A stretch of DNA of 11,013 nt from SXIZ01 sp040079795. Its GTDB lineage: Bacteria > Pseudomonadota > Gammaproteobacteria > Methylococcales > Methylomonadaceae. Shown here piece by piece: positions 1 to 6,592 of this stretch. A model generated the notes under the pieces. It was not told the DNA's origin and did no database searches. It saw only the letters and a list, made by a program, of their open reading frames with translations. A program made the translations under genes and the position numbers. The stretch covers positions 1 to 11,013 of the forward strand of contig JBEBJQ010000109.1 in assembly GCA_040079795.1 (NCBI GenBank), given 5' to 3'. The first letter of the stretch is position 1. Each line of letters opens with the position of its first letter.

Positions 1-60
1 TATCCCGAACTTCCAAAACCACTGGATAAAAATATAAATAGTGCCAGCATAAATCTATAA
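1..60 (+). CDS. Possible 3' end of an upstream gene (partial)
   Basis: Frame 1 is open from the window edge to a TAA at 58-60 and reads YPELPKPLDKNINSASINL. The other two forward frames stop by base 36. Nineteen codons are too few to identify a family, and a chance open frame of this length is common. A competing reading exists on the minus strand: an ATG at 48-50 opens a hydrophobic stretch (MLALFIFLSSGFGSSG) that runs off the left edge and could be a signal peptide. The two cannot both be right. The plus-strand tail is slightly preferred because its residues look like an ordinary protein terminus, while the minus-strand start has only a weak AGG ten bases upstream and no basic N-region. Confidence 0.3.
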   Translation, partial: YPELPKPLDKNINSASINL

Positions 61-194
61 CCTATTGTATTAATATATAATTAAGTCTATTTCTTTACAG
101 TGCACAAGGCAGAATAAGTTTCATCCAGTACTCATCGCTTTATAACAGTAAATAACCGGAGGTTTTAATCAAAACCCCATACTAGCGTTCAGCT

Positions 195-225
195 TTGAAT
201 CCAAAATAACAATCACCCTTATAAA
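195..225 (+). promoter_or_regulatory. Weak candidate sigma70 promoter for glnE
   Basis: TTGAAT (195-200) and TATAAA (220-225) are separated by 19 bases, which is longer than the preferred 17. This would put the transcript start near 232, about 50 bases before the glnE ATG. The rest of 61-284 is AT-rich (TATAAT also occurs at 76-81 without a partner -35) and holds a small inverted repeat, GGTTTT-aatc-AAAACC at 161-176. No gene was found in this stretch. Confidence 0.28.
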
Positions 226-284
226 CCTGATCGACCTGTAATAAACTATGCCCACACGATTTTAAATGTAACCTTTAACCGCTT

Positions 285-3155
285 ATGTCGTTAATAACCC
301 AATTTTCCGCACAAATCCAAAGCCTGCCTACCGCTTTAACTGAAGCCACCCTCGCCGCCTTAACACGCTTAAATGAGCACCTGCTGCAAGACACGCCTAT
401 ATTTATCGACCACCCTGACATTGCCAGCCGTTTTACCCGGGTTTTGGCTTGCAGCCAGTTTATTGCCGATAGCCTGTCAAAAACCCCCAAGCTCTTAATT
501 GACAAGGGCTACCTAGATAGCTTGTTATCTCCCACACACAGAGAAACCTACGCAAGTTATTTAGCACAACTGGACATCCCCGATGAAGCTACCCTCATGC
601 AACAACTGCGCTTATTTCGGCGCAGGGAAATGGTACGCATTGCCTGGCGTGATTTAGCCGACTGGGCAGATTTAGACGAAACTTTACAAGATTTAACCCT
701 TCTAGCAGAAGCCTGTATTCAGTTTGCTTTAGATTTCGTCTATCAACAGCAATGTAACAGCAAAGGTACACCGCAATTACAGGATGGCACACCACTCAAT
801 CTGGTCGTTTTAGGCATGGGTAAATTAGGTGCTTATGAGCTTAACTATTCATCCGATATTGATTTGATTTTTGCCTTTGCCGAACACGGCGAACTTAAAG
901 ATCGTCAGGAAACTTCTTACAGCGAATTTTTTACCCGCATCGTCCGCTCAGTGGTAAAAGTACTGGATGCGATTACCGAAGACGGCTTTGTGTTCCGCAC
1001 CGATATCCGCTTACGGCCGTTTGGTGACAGTGGGCCAATGATCATGACCTTTGAGGGCATGGAGCTGTACTACCAAACCCAGGCACGCGAATGGGAACGC
1101 TATGCCATGGTAAAGGTTCGTCAAGTGGCGGGCGACTTCAACACCGGCAAACACCTGATGGCGATGTTTAAACCCTTTGTGTATCGGCGCTACTTAGATT
1201 ACGGCGCAATTGAAGAATTACGCAACCTGAAAATAAAAATCACCCAGGAACTACAACGCAAAGACCGCATGGATAACGTTAAACTTGGGCCTGGCGGCAT
1301 TCGGGAGATTGAGTTTATCGGTCAGGCATTTCAATTGATACGGGGCGGCAAAGAACAGGATCTACAGCAACGCGGCATTTTAAGCGTGTTGCAAACCCTT
1401 GAAGAACTCAAGTTATTAACCCCGCAAGATTCTCAACAGCTACAAAGTTCCTACCGGTTCCTGCGCAAAGTTGAAAATCATATCCAACAATATCAGGATA
1501 AACAAACGCACGATTTGCCAAAAGAACCTTTAGCACAGGAAATTTTGGCCTATTCCATGGACTATGAAAGCTGGCCAGCATTTAAAGCCGCACTAGACAG
1601 TATTCGCCAACAGGTACATGCAGTTTTTGATCAAGTATTTGCCGTGTCCAAACAAGAAGTTATTGCGTCTAAAAGTGTAGCGCTGTGGTCTGGGCATACG
1701 GATGAAGACCACCTATCCAAACAATTACAAAATTTAGGTTTTAAGGATGTAACGACAATATTAAATTTGCTGCAACATTTTAAAAAGTCCCCCGCTATTA
1801 AACGCTTGACTGCAAAGGGTGCCGGCGTCTTAGACCGTTTGATGCCCCAATTATTAACCGCTATGCAAGAAGTCGACAATGCCGATGTGACTTTAAAACG
1901 CTTATTAAAGCTGCTGGAAGAAGTGGCAGGCCGCAATGTGTATTTATCCTTACTGGAAGAAAACCCGGACGCATTAACGCAAATCATTAAATTGTCTGCC
2001 GCAAGCCCCTGGATTTGTGAATATTTAGCCCAATACCCAGCGTTATTTGATGAGTTGCTAGATACCCGCAGCCTATATGAGCCGTTAAAAAAACAGGATC
2101 TTGAACAACGTTTACAGCTGCAATTACAAGGCTGTGATCTGGCAGACGTTGAGCAATACATGATCGTGCTTAGAAAATTCAAACAAATTAATGTCTTAAA
2201 AGTCGCAGCAGCAGACATTATGGGCGTCATCCCAATCATGGTGGTAAGTGATTATTTAACCTACATTGCCGAAGTCATCGTGGCGCAAGTGGTTGATTAT
2301 GTCTGGGCGACCTTAATTCAAAAACATGGTCGGCCACCAGCAACAGCAGAAACCGTATCAAATTTCGGTGTAATCGGATTTGGCAAACTGGGTGGGCTTG
2401 AACTCAGCTATAGCTCCGACCTGGATATGGTGTTTATTTATAATTACCCGGATGGTTTAGCAATAACCGACGGTGCCAAAGCTATTTCATGTGCGCAATT
2501 TTATGGTCGACTGGGGCAACAAGTCCGGCATATTCTGGATACCCGCATGTTATCAGGCGTGCTCTATGAAGTGGATTTGCGCTTGCGTCCCAACGGGGAC
2601 TCCGGGTTATTGGTGACGCATATTGGGGCTTATGAACAGTACTTACGCAACAATGCTTGGACATGGGAACATCAGGCCCTAGTCAGGGCGCGTTTTATAG
2701 CAGGCGATGTAGAGATTAAGCAACAATTTGAAGCTGTGCGGCATAGAATATTAAGCCTACCCAGAGAAACGGAAACCTTAAAAACCGAAGTGCGTGAAAT
2801 GCGTGAAAAAATGCGTGAATCATTAGCACGCAAGGAAGCAGGGAAGTTCGATTTAAAACAGGGCAAAGGCGGCATTGCCGACATTGAATTTATTGTGCAA
2901 TACGGCATTCTGGCACAAGCGGCTTACAACGGCACTTTAACGACTTACACAGACAATGTAAGACTGCTGGAAGCTCTCCAGGCACATGGCTTTATGCCAA
3001 AAACTACTACAGATACCCTGAAAAAAGCTTATTGCACTTATCGGGATTACGGGCATAAATTGGTATTACAGGACGAACCGGCCATTATGGCTGAAGCCGA
3101 AGTCACAGAAATTAAAACGCAGGTTGAAGAGATTTGGGAAACTATTATGAAATAA
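285..3155 (+). CDS. glnE: Bifunctional glutamine synthetase adenylyltransferase/deadenylase
   Basis: GlnE adds AMP to, and removes it from, a tyrosine on each subunit of dodecameric glutamine synthetase, switching nitrogen assimilation down or up under control of PII and glutamine; it is cytosolic. The 956-aa length matches the family (E. coli 946 aa). Two nucleotidyltransferase domains are visible. The N-terminal deadenylase carries GMGKLG at 177-182 and the metal-binding pair D191/D193 in SSDIDLIF. The C-terminal adenylylase carries GFGKLG at 698-703 and D712/D714 in SSDLDMVF. Both domains repeat an R-L-R-P-x-G-D-S-G motif and a later GPGGIREIEF / GKGGIADIEF motif. Both active sites look intact. 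The ATG at 285 gives a normal N-terminus, although no clear Shine-Dalgarno precedes it. The gene stands alone: its neighbour purK is convergent 80 bases downstream. Confidence 0.97.
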   Translation: MSLITQFSAQIQSLPTALTEATLAALTRLNEHLLQDTPIFIDHPDIASRFTRVLACSQFIADSLSKTPKLLIDKGYLDSLLSPTHRETYASYLAQLDIPDEATLMQQLRLFRRREMVRIAWRDLADWADLDETLQDLTLLAEACIQFALDFVYQQQCNSKGTPQLQDGTPLNLVVLGMGKLGAYELNYSSDIDLIFAFAEHGELKDRQETSYSEFFTRIVRSVVKVLDAITEDGFVFRTDIRLRPFGDSGPMIMTFEGMELYYQTQAREWERYAMVKVRQVAGDFNTGKHLMAMFKPFVYRRYLDYGAIEELRNLKIKITQELQRKDRMDNVKLGPGGIREIEFIGQAFQLIRGGKEQDLQQRGILSVLQTLEELKLLTPQDSQQLQSSYRFLRKVENHIQQYQDKQTHDLPKEPLAQEILAYSMDYESWPAFKAALDSIRQQVHAVFDQVFAVSKQEVIASKSVALWSGHTDEDHLSKQLQNLGFKDVTTILNLLQHFKKSPAIKRLTAKGAGVLDRLMPQLLTAMQEVDNADVTLKRLLKLLEEVAGRNVYLSLLEENPDALTQIIKLSAASPWICEYLAQYPALFDELLDTRSLYEPLKKQDLEQRLQLQLQGCDLADVEQYMIVLRKFKQINVLKVAAADIMGVIPIMVVSDYLTYIAEVIVAQVVDYVWATLIQKHGRPPATAETVSNFGVIGFGKLGGLELSYSSDLDMVFIYNYPDGLAITDGAKAISCAQFYGRLGQQVRHILDTRMLSGVLYEVDLRLRPNGDSGLLVTHIGAYEQYLRNNAWTWEHQALVRARFIAGDVEIKQQFEAVRHRILSLPRETETLKTEVREMREKMRESLARKEAGKFDLKQGKGGIADIEFIVQYGILAQAAYNGTLTTYTDNVRLLEALQAHGFMPKTTTDTLKKAYCTYRDYGHKLVLQDEPAIMAEAEVTEIKTQVEEIWETIMK

Positions 3156-3235
3156 CTCGCCTTTCACTTCCCCATTCGTATTTTTAGTTTAAAAAGCATA
3201 CCCGGTTTAATCCAAAGCAGCGTTAAATCAGGTAA

Positions 3236-4330
3236 TTACGAATCATCCACTTGCTCAGCCAACCTAACCAATGCTGACACGGCTGCAACCATTTGCTCCG
3301 CCGTTTTGGAACGCACGGTGACATGGGCAACTTTACGGCCCTTACGCGGCGCTTTGCCGTATAAATGCGCATGTGCATCGGGAATACTTAACAATTGCTG
3401 AGTTGCAGGCAGTCCACCGATAAAATTCACCATTGCCGCATAACCAACCTGAGCCGTTGAACCTAAGGGTAAATCCAAAATGGCGCGCACATGGTTTTCA
3501 AATTGACTGGTTTCAGCCCCTTCAATCGTCCAGTGGCCGGAGTTATGTACCCGCGGTGCAAATTCATTCGCCAAAAGTTGCCCCTCGACCTCAAATAGCT
3601 CCAAGGCCAAAACACCGACATAATCCAAGGCCTCGGCCAATTTAGTCACATAAGCTTCTGCCTGCTGTTGCATGGGATCTCCCGCGCAACATTCAGATAC
3701 CCGCAAAATACCGCCACGATGCAAATTTTCGGACACTGGATAAAAAACCATTTCTCCAGCTTTATTCCGCACCGCGATAATGGATATTTCCCGATTAAAC
3801 GGCACAAAACCTTCCACAATTGCTGGTACACCTTGAAGCAATTCCCAGGCGGGGGCTAAATCAGCAGGTGATTTTAAAACCGATTGCCCTTTACCGTCAT
3901 AGCCCTGGGTGCGGCTTTTTAAAATAGCCGGCCAGCCTATCGCTGGCATCGCCTGTTCAAGGTTTTCCAAACTATCAATAGCCGCATATACCGGGGTTGA
4001 AATGCCCAGATTCTGCAAAAAATTCTTTTCAATTAAACGGTCTTGCGCAACTGCCAGTGCTTTGGGGTCTGGATGCACAGTAGTATGCGAGGCCAAAAAT
4101 TCAGCCACTTCGGCAGGGACATTTTCAAATTCGTAAGTCACGACATCGGCGCGTTCGGCTAATTGCGCCAGCAGTGCCGGATCGCTATAGTCGCCATGTA
4201 AATGTTCACACAACAGCGTCGCACACGCCTCTGCTGAAGGGTCTAATACAATAAATTCAACACCTAACGGATAGCCTGCCAAAGCGATCATCCGCGCCAG
4301 TTGCCCCGCGCCTAAAATACCGACTTTCAT
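3236..4330 (-). CDS. purK: 5-(carboxyamino)imidazole ribonucleotide synthase (ATP-grasp)
   Basis: PurK uses ATP and bicarbonate to carboxylate aminoimidazole ribonucleotide to N5-CAIR in de novo purine synthesis; PurE then rearranges the product. The 364-aa protein begins with a Rossmann-like GILGAGQLARM (residues 4-14). An ATP-grasp core follows with the family loop YDGKGQSV near 144-151, the EGFVPFNREISIIAVR strand, and the conserved NEFAPRVHNSGHWT segment that binds metal and substrate. E. coli PurK is 355 aa, so length is normal. Its ATG overlaps the purE TGA by four bases (ATGA at 4327-4330), the classic arrangement for translational coupling, so expression should follow purE. The stop is convergent with glnE; the 80-base gap between them shows no convincing hairpin plus T-run terminator. 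Confidence 0.97.
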   Translation of the reverse strand: MKVGILGAGQLARMIALAGYPLGVEFIVLDPSAEACATLLCEHLHGDYSDPALLAQLAERADVVTYEFENVPAEVAEFLASHTTVHPDPKALAVAQDRLIEKNFLQNLGISTPVYAAIDSLENLEQAMPAIGWPAILKSRTQGYDGKGQSVLKSPADLAPAWELLQGVPAIVEGFVPFNREISIIAVRNKAGEMVFYPVSENLHRGGILRVSECCAGDPMQQQAEAYVTKLAEALDYVGVLALELFEVEGQLLANEFAPRVHNSGHWTIEGAETSQFENHVRAILDLPLGSTAQVGYAAMVNFIGGLPATQQLLSIPDAHAHLYGKAPRKGRKVAHVTVRSKTAEQMVAAVSALVRLAEQVDDS

Positions 4331-4824
4331 GCTTTCACTCCACGCGGATCAGCATCTGCCAATACAGCTTCAGTTTGGTCGCTTCTAAACTTTATTAACG
4401 CGCTTTTGTATTGAGGATGTTTGTTACTGATAATCGCCGCCGCTAACAATGCAGCATTAATGGCACCGGCTTTACCGATAGCCAGAGTTCCCACCGGGAT
4501 ACCGGCAGGCATTTGCACGATAGACAATAACGAATCCATCCCATTAAGTGCTTTTGATTGCACCGGAACACCCAGTACCGGCAGTGCTGTTTTGGCAGCG
4601 GTCATACCAGGCAAATGCGCCGCCCCGCCCGCACCGGCAATGATCACTTCCAGACCTTTTGCCTCGGCACTTTCGGCATATGTAAATAATTTATCCGGAG
4701 TACGGTGCGCAGAGACAATTTCAACACTGTAGGGAACGCCTAAAGTGTCCAGAGTTTCAGTGGTAAATTGCATGGTTTCCCAATCCGACTTTGACCCCAT
4801 GATGATTCCAATTAATGCCGCCAT
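4327..4824 (-). CDS. purE: N5-CAIR mutase, class I PurE
   Basis: PurE converts N5-CAIR to 4-carboxy-5-aminoimidazole ribonucleotide, the step after PurK. The 165-aa protein has the class I signatures: GIIMGSKSDW at 6-15 (phosphate loop), SAHRTP at 38-43 with the catalytic His40, and GAGGAAHLPGM at 64-74 with His70. The glycine-rich second half ends in the helix that builds the octamer. Length matches bacterial PurE (about 160-170 aa). The start is supported by AAGG (4833-4836 on the plus strand), eight bases before the ATG. purE leads the purEK operon; a candidate extended -10 lies about 67 bases upstream. No sequence resembling the E. coli PurR operator was recognised. Confidence 0.97.
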   Translation of the reverse strand: MAALIGIIMGSKSDWETMQFTTETLDTLGVPYSVEIVSAHRTPDKLFTYAESAEAKGLEVIIAGAGGAAHLPGMTAAKTALPVLGVPVQSKALNGMDSLLSIVQMPAGIPVGTLAIGKAGAINAALLAAAIISNKHPQYKSALIKFRSDQTEAVLADADPRGVKA

Positions 4825-4890
4825 CTTGCTTACCTTTTTGATTAACCGTTATCATTTGGGCGACCACACCCAGATTCAATAAAGCGGGCG

Positions 4891-4899
4891 ATTATCGCA
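4891..4899 (-). promoter_or_regulatory. Candidate extended -10 promoter for purEK
   Basis: Read on the minus strand the bases are TGCGATAAT, that is TGn joined to GATAAT, which fits an extended -10 element with one mismatch to TATAAT. It lies about 67 bases before the purE ATG. No good -35 is seen at the usual distance, which is acceptable for an extended -10. A second, weaker minus-strand option (TTGAAT, 19 bases, TGATAA) lies closer to purE. Confidence 0.35.
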
Positions 4900-4962
4900 C
4901 AAAAATAATTAATCTTATGATAAATTGACCCAATCACCACGGTACATAGCCGTACCCAAACA

Positions 4963-4991
4963 TTGACAATTCACACCCTGAATACTTTTTA
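4963..4991 (+). promoter_or_regulatory. Candidate promoter region for hslR
   Basis: A perfect -35 hexamer TTGACA stands at 4963-4968, about 67 bases before the hslR ATG, but the bases 17 further on (TTTTTA at 4986-4991) are a poor -10. Just upstream is a small palindrome GGTAC-atagcc-GTACC (4941-4956), flanked on both sides by ATTGAC (4924-4929 and 4962-4967). Hsp15 is heat-induced in E. coli, so a different sigma factor may be used; no clear sigma32 match was seen. The whole 4825-5034 gap is regulatory space between divergent genes and holds no ORF worth calling. Confidence 0.3.
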
Positions 4992-5034
4992 CAGGGGACT
5001 CTAAGGTATCTACTTTCCACCCAAGACGATCATC

Positions 5035-5427
5035 ATGACCGAACCTGAATCTCAACGCCTCGACAAGTGGTTATGGGCAGCACGTTTTTTTAAAACCCGG
5101 CAGCTGGCTACCGAAGCTGTTGCAGGCGGCAAAGTCCACCTCAACGGGCAACGCGCTAAACCCGGTAAAGACCTTAAAGTCGGTGCCAACTTAATCATTG
5201 GTAAAGACCACCTGCAATGGGAAGTATGCGTGGTCAGCTTAAATAATCAGCGCCGCCCGGCCTCTGAAGCTTGTTTAATGTATTCTGAAACGCCCGAGAG
5301 CATTACCAAACGCCAGCAAGCACTGGCTTTGCAACGTGAAGAAAATGCGGTAATGGATCACAGTATAAGGGCACGAAAACCTAATAAAAAAGATCGGCGT
5401 TTGATTCATCAGTTTAAACAGAGCTAA
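5035..5427 (+). CDS. hslR: Ribosome-associated heat shock protein Hsp15 (S4 domain)
   Basis: Hsp15 binds free 50S subunits that still carry a nascent chain and helps recycle them after abortive translation, mainly in heat stress; it is cytosolic. The 130-aa protein (E. coli 133 aa) has an N-terminal S4 RNA-binding fold: RLDKWLWAARFFKTRQLATEAVAGGKVHLNG at about 8-38, followed by the basic strand RAKPGKDLKVG. It has the typical basic C-terminal tail (IRARKPNKKDRRLIHQ) that contacts rRNA. The ATG at 5035 gives the expected N-terminus; no strong Shine-Dalgarno is seen. It is divergent from purE. The following gene starts 71 bases downstream, and the gap has only a weak TAGG/CCTA hairpin without a T-run, so read-through into the next unit is possible. 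Confidence 0.95.
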   Translation: MTEPESQRLDKWLWAARFFKTRQLATEAVAGGKVHLNGQRAKPGKDLKVGANLIIGKDHLQWEVCVVSLNNQRRPASEACLMYSETPESITKRQQALALQREENAVMDHSIRARKPNKKDRRLIHQFKQS

Positions 5428-5498
5428 ATCCTTCGATTTTATTTAGGTAAAAAGCCTATCCAACAGTGAACAAATTTAAGTCTGATAATGGAAAGAAT

Positions 5499-5867
5499 AT
5501 GAAAAATATACGCTTAATCTCGAGAGTAGTATTTTGTTTGCAGGTCAATGTTGCTCAAGCGGATCTGACAAGCGATGCTGAAAGCATTTTTAATTGGGCT
5601 GAAAAAATCTATCCCCATTATTTCCCGACACAAACCACCACCCAATCACTGGATGTATGGCGCTATCGCCATTATCCCGAAATGGGTATTTATGCAGGGG
5701 TTAACAGCAGTGATGGCAACGTCTATGTTTTGGGCGGCGAGTTTGGTGCGGCAATTCTAAAAGTGGGTACAGCTCAGGAGCTCTTAGGGATGACAAATAA
5801 TCCTACAAACAATAGTGAATGTGTGACAGTGGCTTTACCCACCAATGGAACCCGAACTTTTGACTAG
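5499..5867 (+). CDS. N-terminal part of the interrupted secreted protein (hypothetical)
   Basis: This 122-residue piece is all that is made if the TAG ends translation. GGAAAG (5490-5495) in front of the ATG at 5499 decides this start over an in-frame GTG at 5466, which has no ribosome site and would put charged residues before the signal peptide. Residues 1-21 look like a signal peptide ending in the cleavage motif A-Q-A, but the hydrophobic core (VVFCLQV) is unusually short and polar. The mature domain (about 22-95) runs from a helix with FNWAEKIYPHYFP through aromatic strands (WRYRHYP, GIYAGV, NVYVLGGEFG). I recognise this as a repeated small domain of exported hypothetical proteins in methanotrophs and relatives, but cannot name it. 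Function is unknown. Confidence 0.6.
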   Translation: MKNIRLISRVVFCLQVNVAQADLTSDAESIFNWAEKIYPHYFPTQTTTQSLDVWRYRHYPEMGIYAGVNSSDGNVYVLGGEFGAAILKVGTAQELLGMTNNPTNNSECVTVALPTNGTRTFD

Positions 5868-5912
5868 GCCAGTAGCACGTCAATTAAGGGCTACATCTTA
5901 TATACCGAGAAA

Positions 5913-6461
5913 TTGTACAAAAATACGACTGAAACGCTTGCTGAATATTCAACGGTATCTTCCCGCTCCGATCCGAGTATATCTACTAAATCTACAGATT
6001 ATGTTGAAAACGTATATATAAAAAATGGTAAACGCTATCTTGCTTCAAAATATACTTCATCAAACGAGAATGGCATATTCAGCACATCAAAATCGACTTA
6101 CGAACAAATTTCTGACCATGAGCCTGGTCAATTTATAGGGCCAGCCGTTAGATTATGTAAAAATCAAACATGGCAGACTGAGCCCAATATTCAAACACTG
6201 ACCTCTACAACTGATGAAATACAAACTAAAAGGGCTATTAATTGGAATACCATCACTAAGTTTACAATCGAAAAAATAGACGATGTTGTAACTACCCCTG
6301 CTGGTACCTTTGAAGCAGTTCGTACTCGCGTAGAAGGAGATAATAACGTTATAGAGTCTTGGGTCAGTATTAATAAGGGTGTGCCAGTAAAAAGCATAAA
6401 TACCAACAAAAAAGATGGCAGTGTTTCTGAAACAGTTTTAACAAAAATACAATACCCATAA
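5913..6461 (+). CDS. C-terminal part of the interrupted secreted protein (hypothetical)
   Basis: This part could only be made alone from the TTG at 5913, which has no visible ribosome site, so it is more likely the rear half of the interrupted gene. Its 182 residues are rich in Ser, Thr, Asn and Lys with alternating beta-type strands and no catalytic motif. Near the end a stretch TPAGTFEAVRTRVE, then IESWVSINKGVPVKS, resembles the paired strands of beta-barrel or lipocalin-like exported proteins, where a 'TPAGTFE' turn precedes a 'W...GVP' strand. Naming a family would be a guess. The bases are markedly AT-rich (15 of 60 are G or C at 6001-6060, against 36 of 60 at 5101-5160 in hslR), which suggests separate origin or relaxed constraint. 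Confidence 0.5.
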   Translation: MYKNTTETLAEYSTVSSRSDPSISTKSTDYVENVYIKNGKRYLASKYTSSNENGIFSTSKSTYEQISDHEPGQFIGPAVRLCKNQTWQTEPNIQTLTSTTDEIQTKRAINWNTITKFTIEKIDDVVTTPAGTFEAVRTRVEGDNNVIESWVSINKGVPVKSINTNKKDGSVSETVLTKIQYP

Positions 6462-6462
6462 G

Positions 6463-6588
6463 ATGTTACAAGCTACAACCGTACGACGGATAAACTATAG
6501 GTTTTTGAAATTATGCTTAAACTTAGTAGTTATAGTTATAACCTGGGAAATGGCGTTTTTCTTTCAGCAAAACGCCTTACAGCAGTGA
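6463..6588 (+). CDS. Small putative single-pass membrane protein, 41 aa
   Basis: An ATG at 6463 opens 41 codons ending in TGA at 6586-6588. The product has a basic N-terminal region (VRRINYRFLK, residues 7-16), one hydrophobic segment (LCLNLVVIVITW, 17-28, continuing into MAFFF) and a Gln-rich tail (QQNALQQ). This order of basic residues, membrane helix and short polar tail is typical of small bacterial inner-membrane proteins. The ORF starts one base after the preceding TAA (6459-6461) and ends four bases before the glycosyltransferase GTG, filling the gap almost exactly. No Shine-Dalgarno is visible; start-up by termination-reinitiation from the gene in front is possible. No family is recognised. 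A chance open frame remains possible at this length, but the fit to both junctions argues against it. Confidence 0.5.
   Translation: MLQATTVRRINYRFLKLCLNLVVIVITWEMAFFFQQNALQQ
6552..6576. repeat. Perfect 8-bp inverted repeat (hairpin)
   Basis: GGCGTTTT (6552-6559) pairs perfectly with AAAACGCC (6569-6576) across a nine-base loop. No T-run follows on either strand, so it is not a standard intrinsic terminator. It lies in the last third of the small 41-codon ORF, 16 bases ahead of the glycosyltransferase GTG, where an RNA stem could affect coupling between the two cistrons. Confidence 0.45.
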
Positions 6589-6592
6589 AATA

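Larger units (their letters stand above)
5499..6461 (+). pseudogene. Secreted two-domain protein interrupted by one in-frame TAG
   Basis: From the ATG at 5499 the same frame stays open to a TAA at 6459-6461, except for a single TAG at 5865-5867. Without it the product would be 320 aa: a short signal peptide, a Tyr/Trp-rich domain, then a beta-rich domain. No other stop or frame change is present, and 15 sense codons lie between the TAG and the first possible restart (TTG at 5913). Codons on both sides read as one protein (NGTRTFD, stop, ASSTSIKGYILYTEK). A Tyr or Gln codon could give TAG by one base change, so a recent nonsense mutation is the simplest reading. Suppression or a sequencing error are the alternatives. 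It is the only TAG used in frame by any gene here; all other stops are TAA, with one TGA (purE) and the small ORF's TGA. Confidence 0.65.

Noticed and set aside
1..50. Minus-strand start at 48-50 with a signal-peptide-like run off the left edge
   Set aside because: Only 16 residues are visible, no basic N-region and a poor ribosome site; it conflicts with the plus-strand tail and cannot be decided within the window.
158..176. GGAGG with an adjoining inverted repeat (GGTTTT-aatc-AAAACC) upstream of glnE
   Set aside because: No start codon with an open frame follows at a ribosome-binding distance, and the six-base stem is weak; no regulator site is recognised.
1631..2239. Long minus-strand open frame opposite glnE (202 codons)
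   Set aside because: It lies wholly inside the well-supported glnE, and its product is Cys/Ser/Arg-rich low-order sequence with no domain, as expected of an antisense shadow.
3156..3235. Shared terminator between convergent glnE and purK
   Set aside because: The gap has T- and A-runs but no stem of useful length next to them.
5466..5498. GTG at 5466 as the start of the interrupted gene
   Set aside because: It adds an 11-residue polar stretch before a signal peptide and lacks a ribosome site; ATG 5499 has GGA six bases upstream.
5865..5867. TAG read as pyrrolysine
   Set aside because: Pyrrolysine systems are known mainly from methanogens and some anaerobes; no pyl genes are seen here, and nothing suggests a catalytic residue at this linker position.
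6505..6536. TTGAAA...TATAGT as an internal promoter for the glycosyltransferase
   Set aside because: The spacing is 20 bases and the elements sit inside the small ORF with the tandem GTTATA repeat; the tight gene packing favours read-through from upstream.
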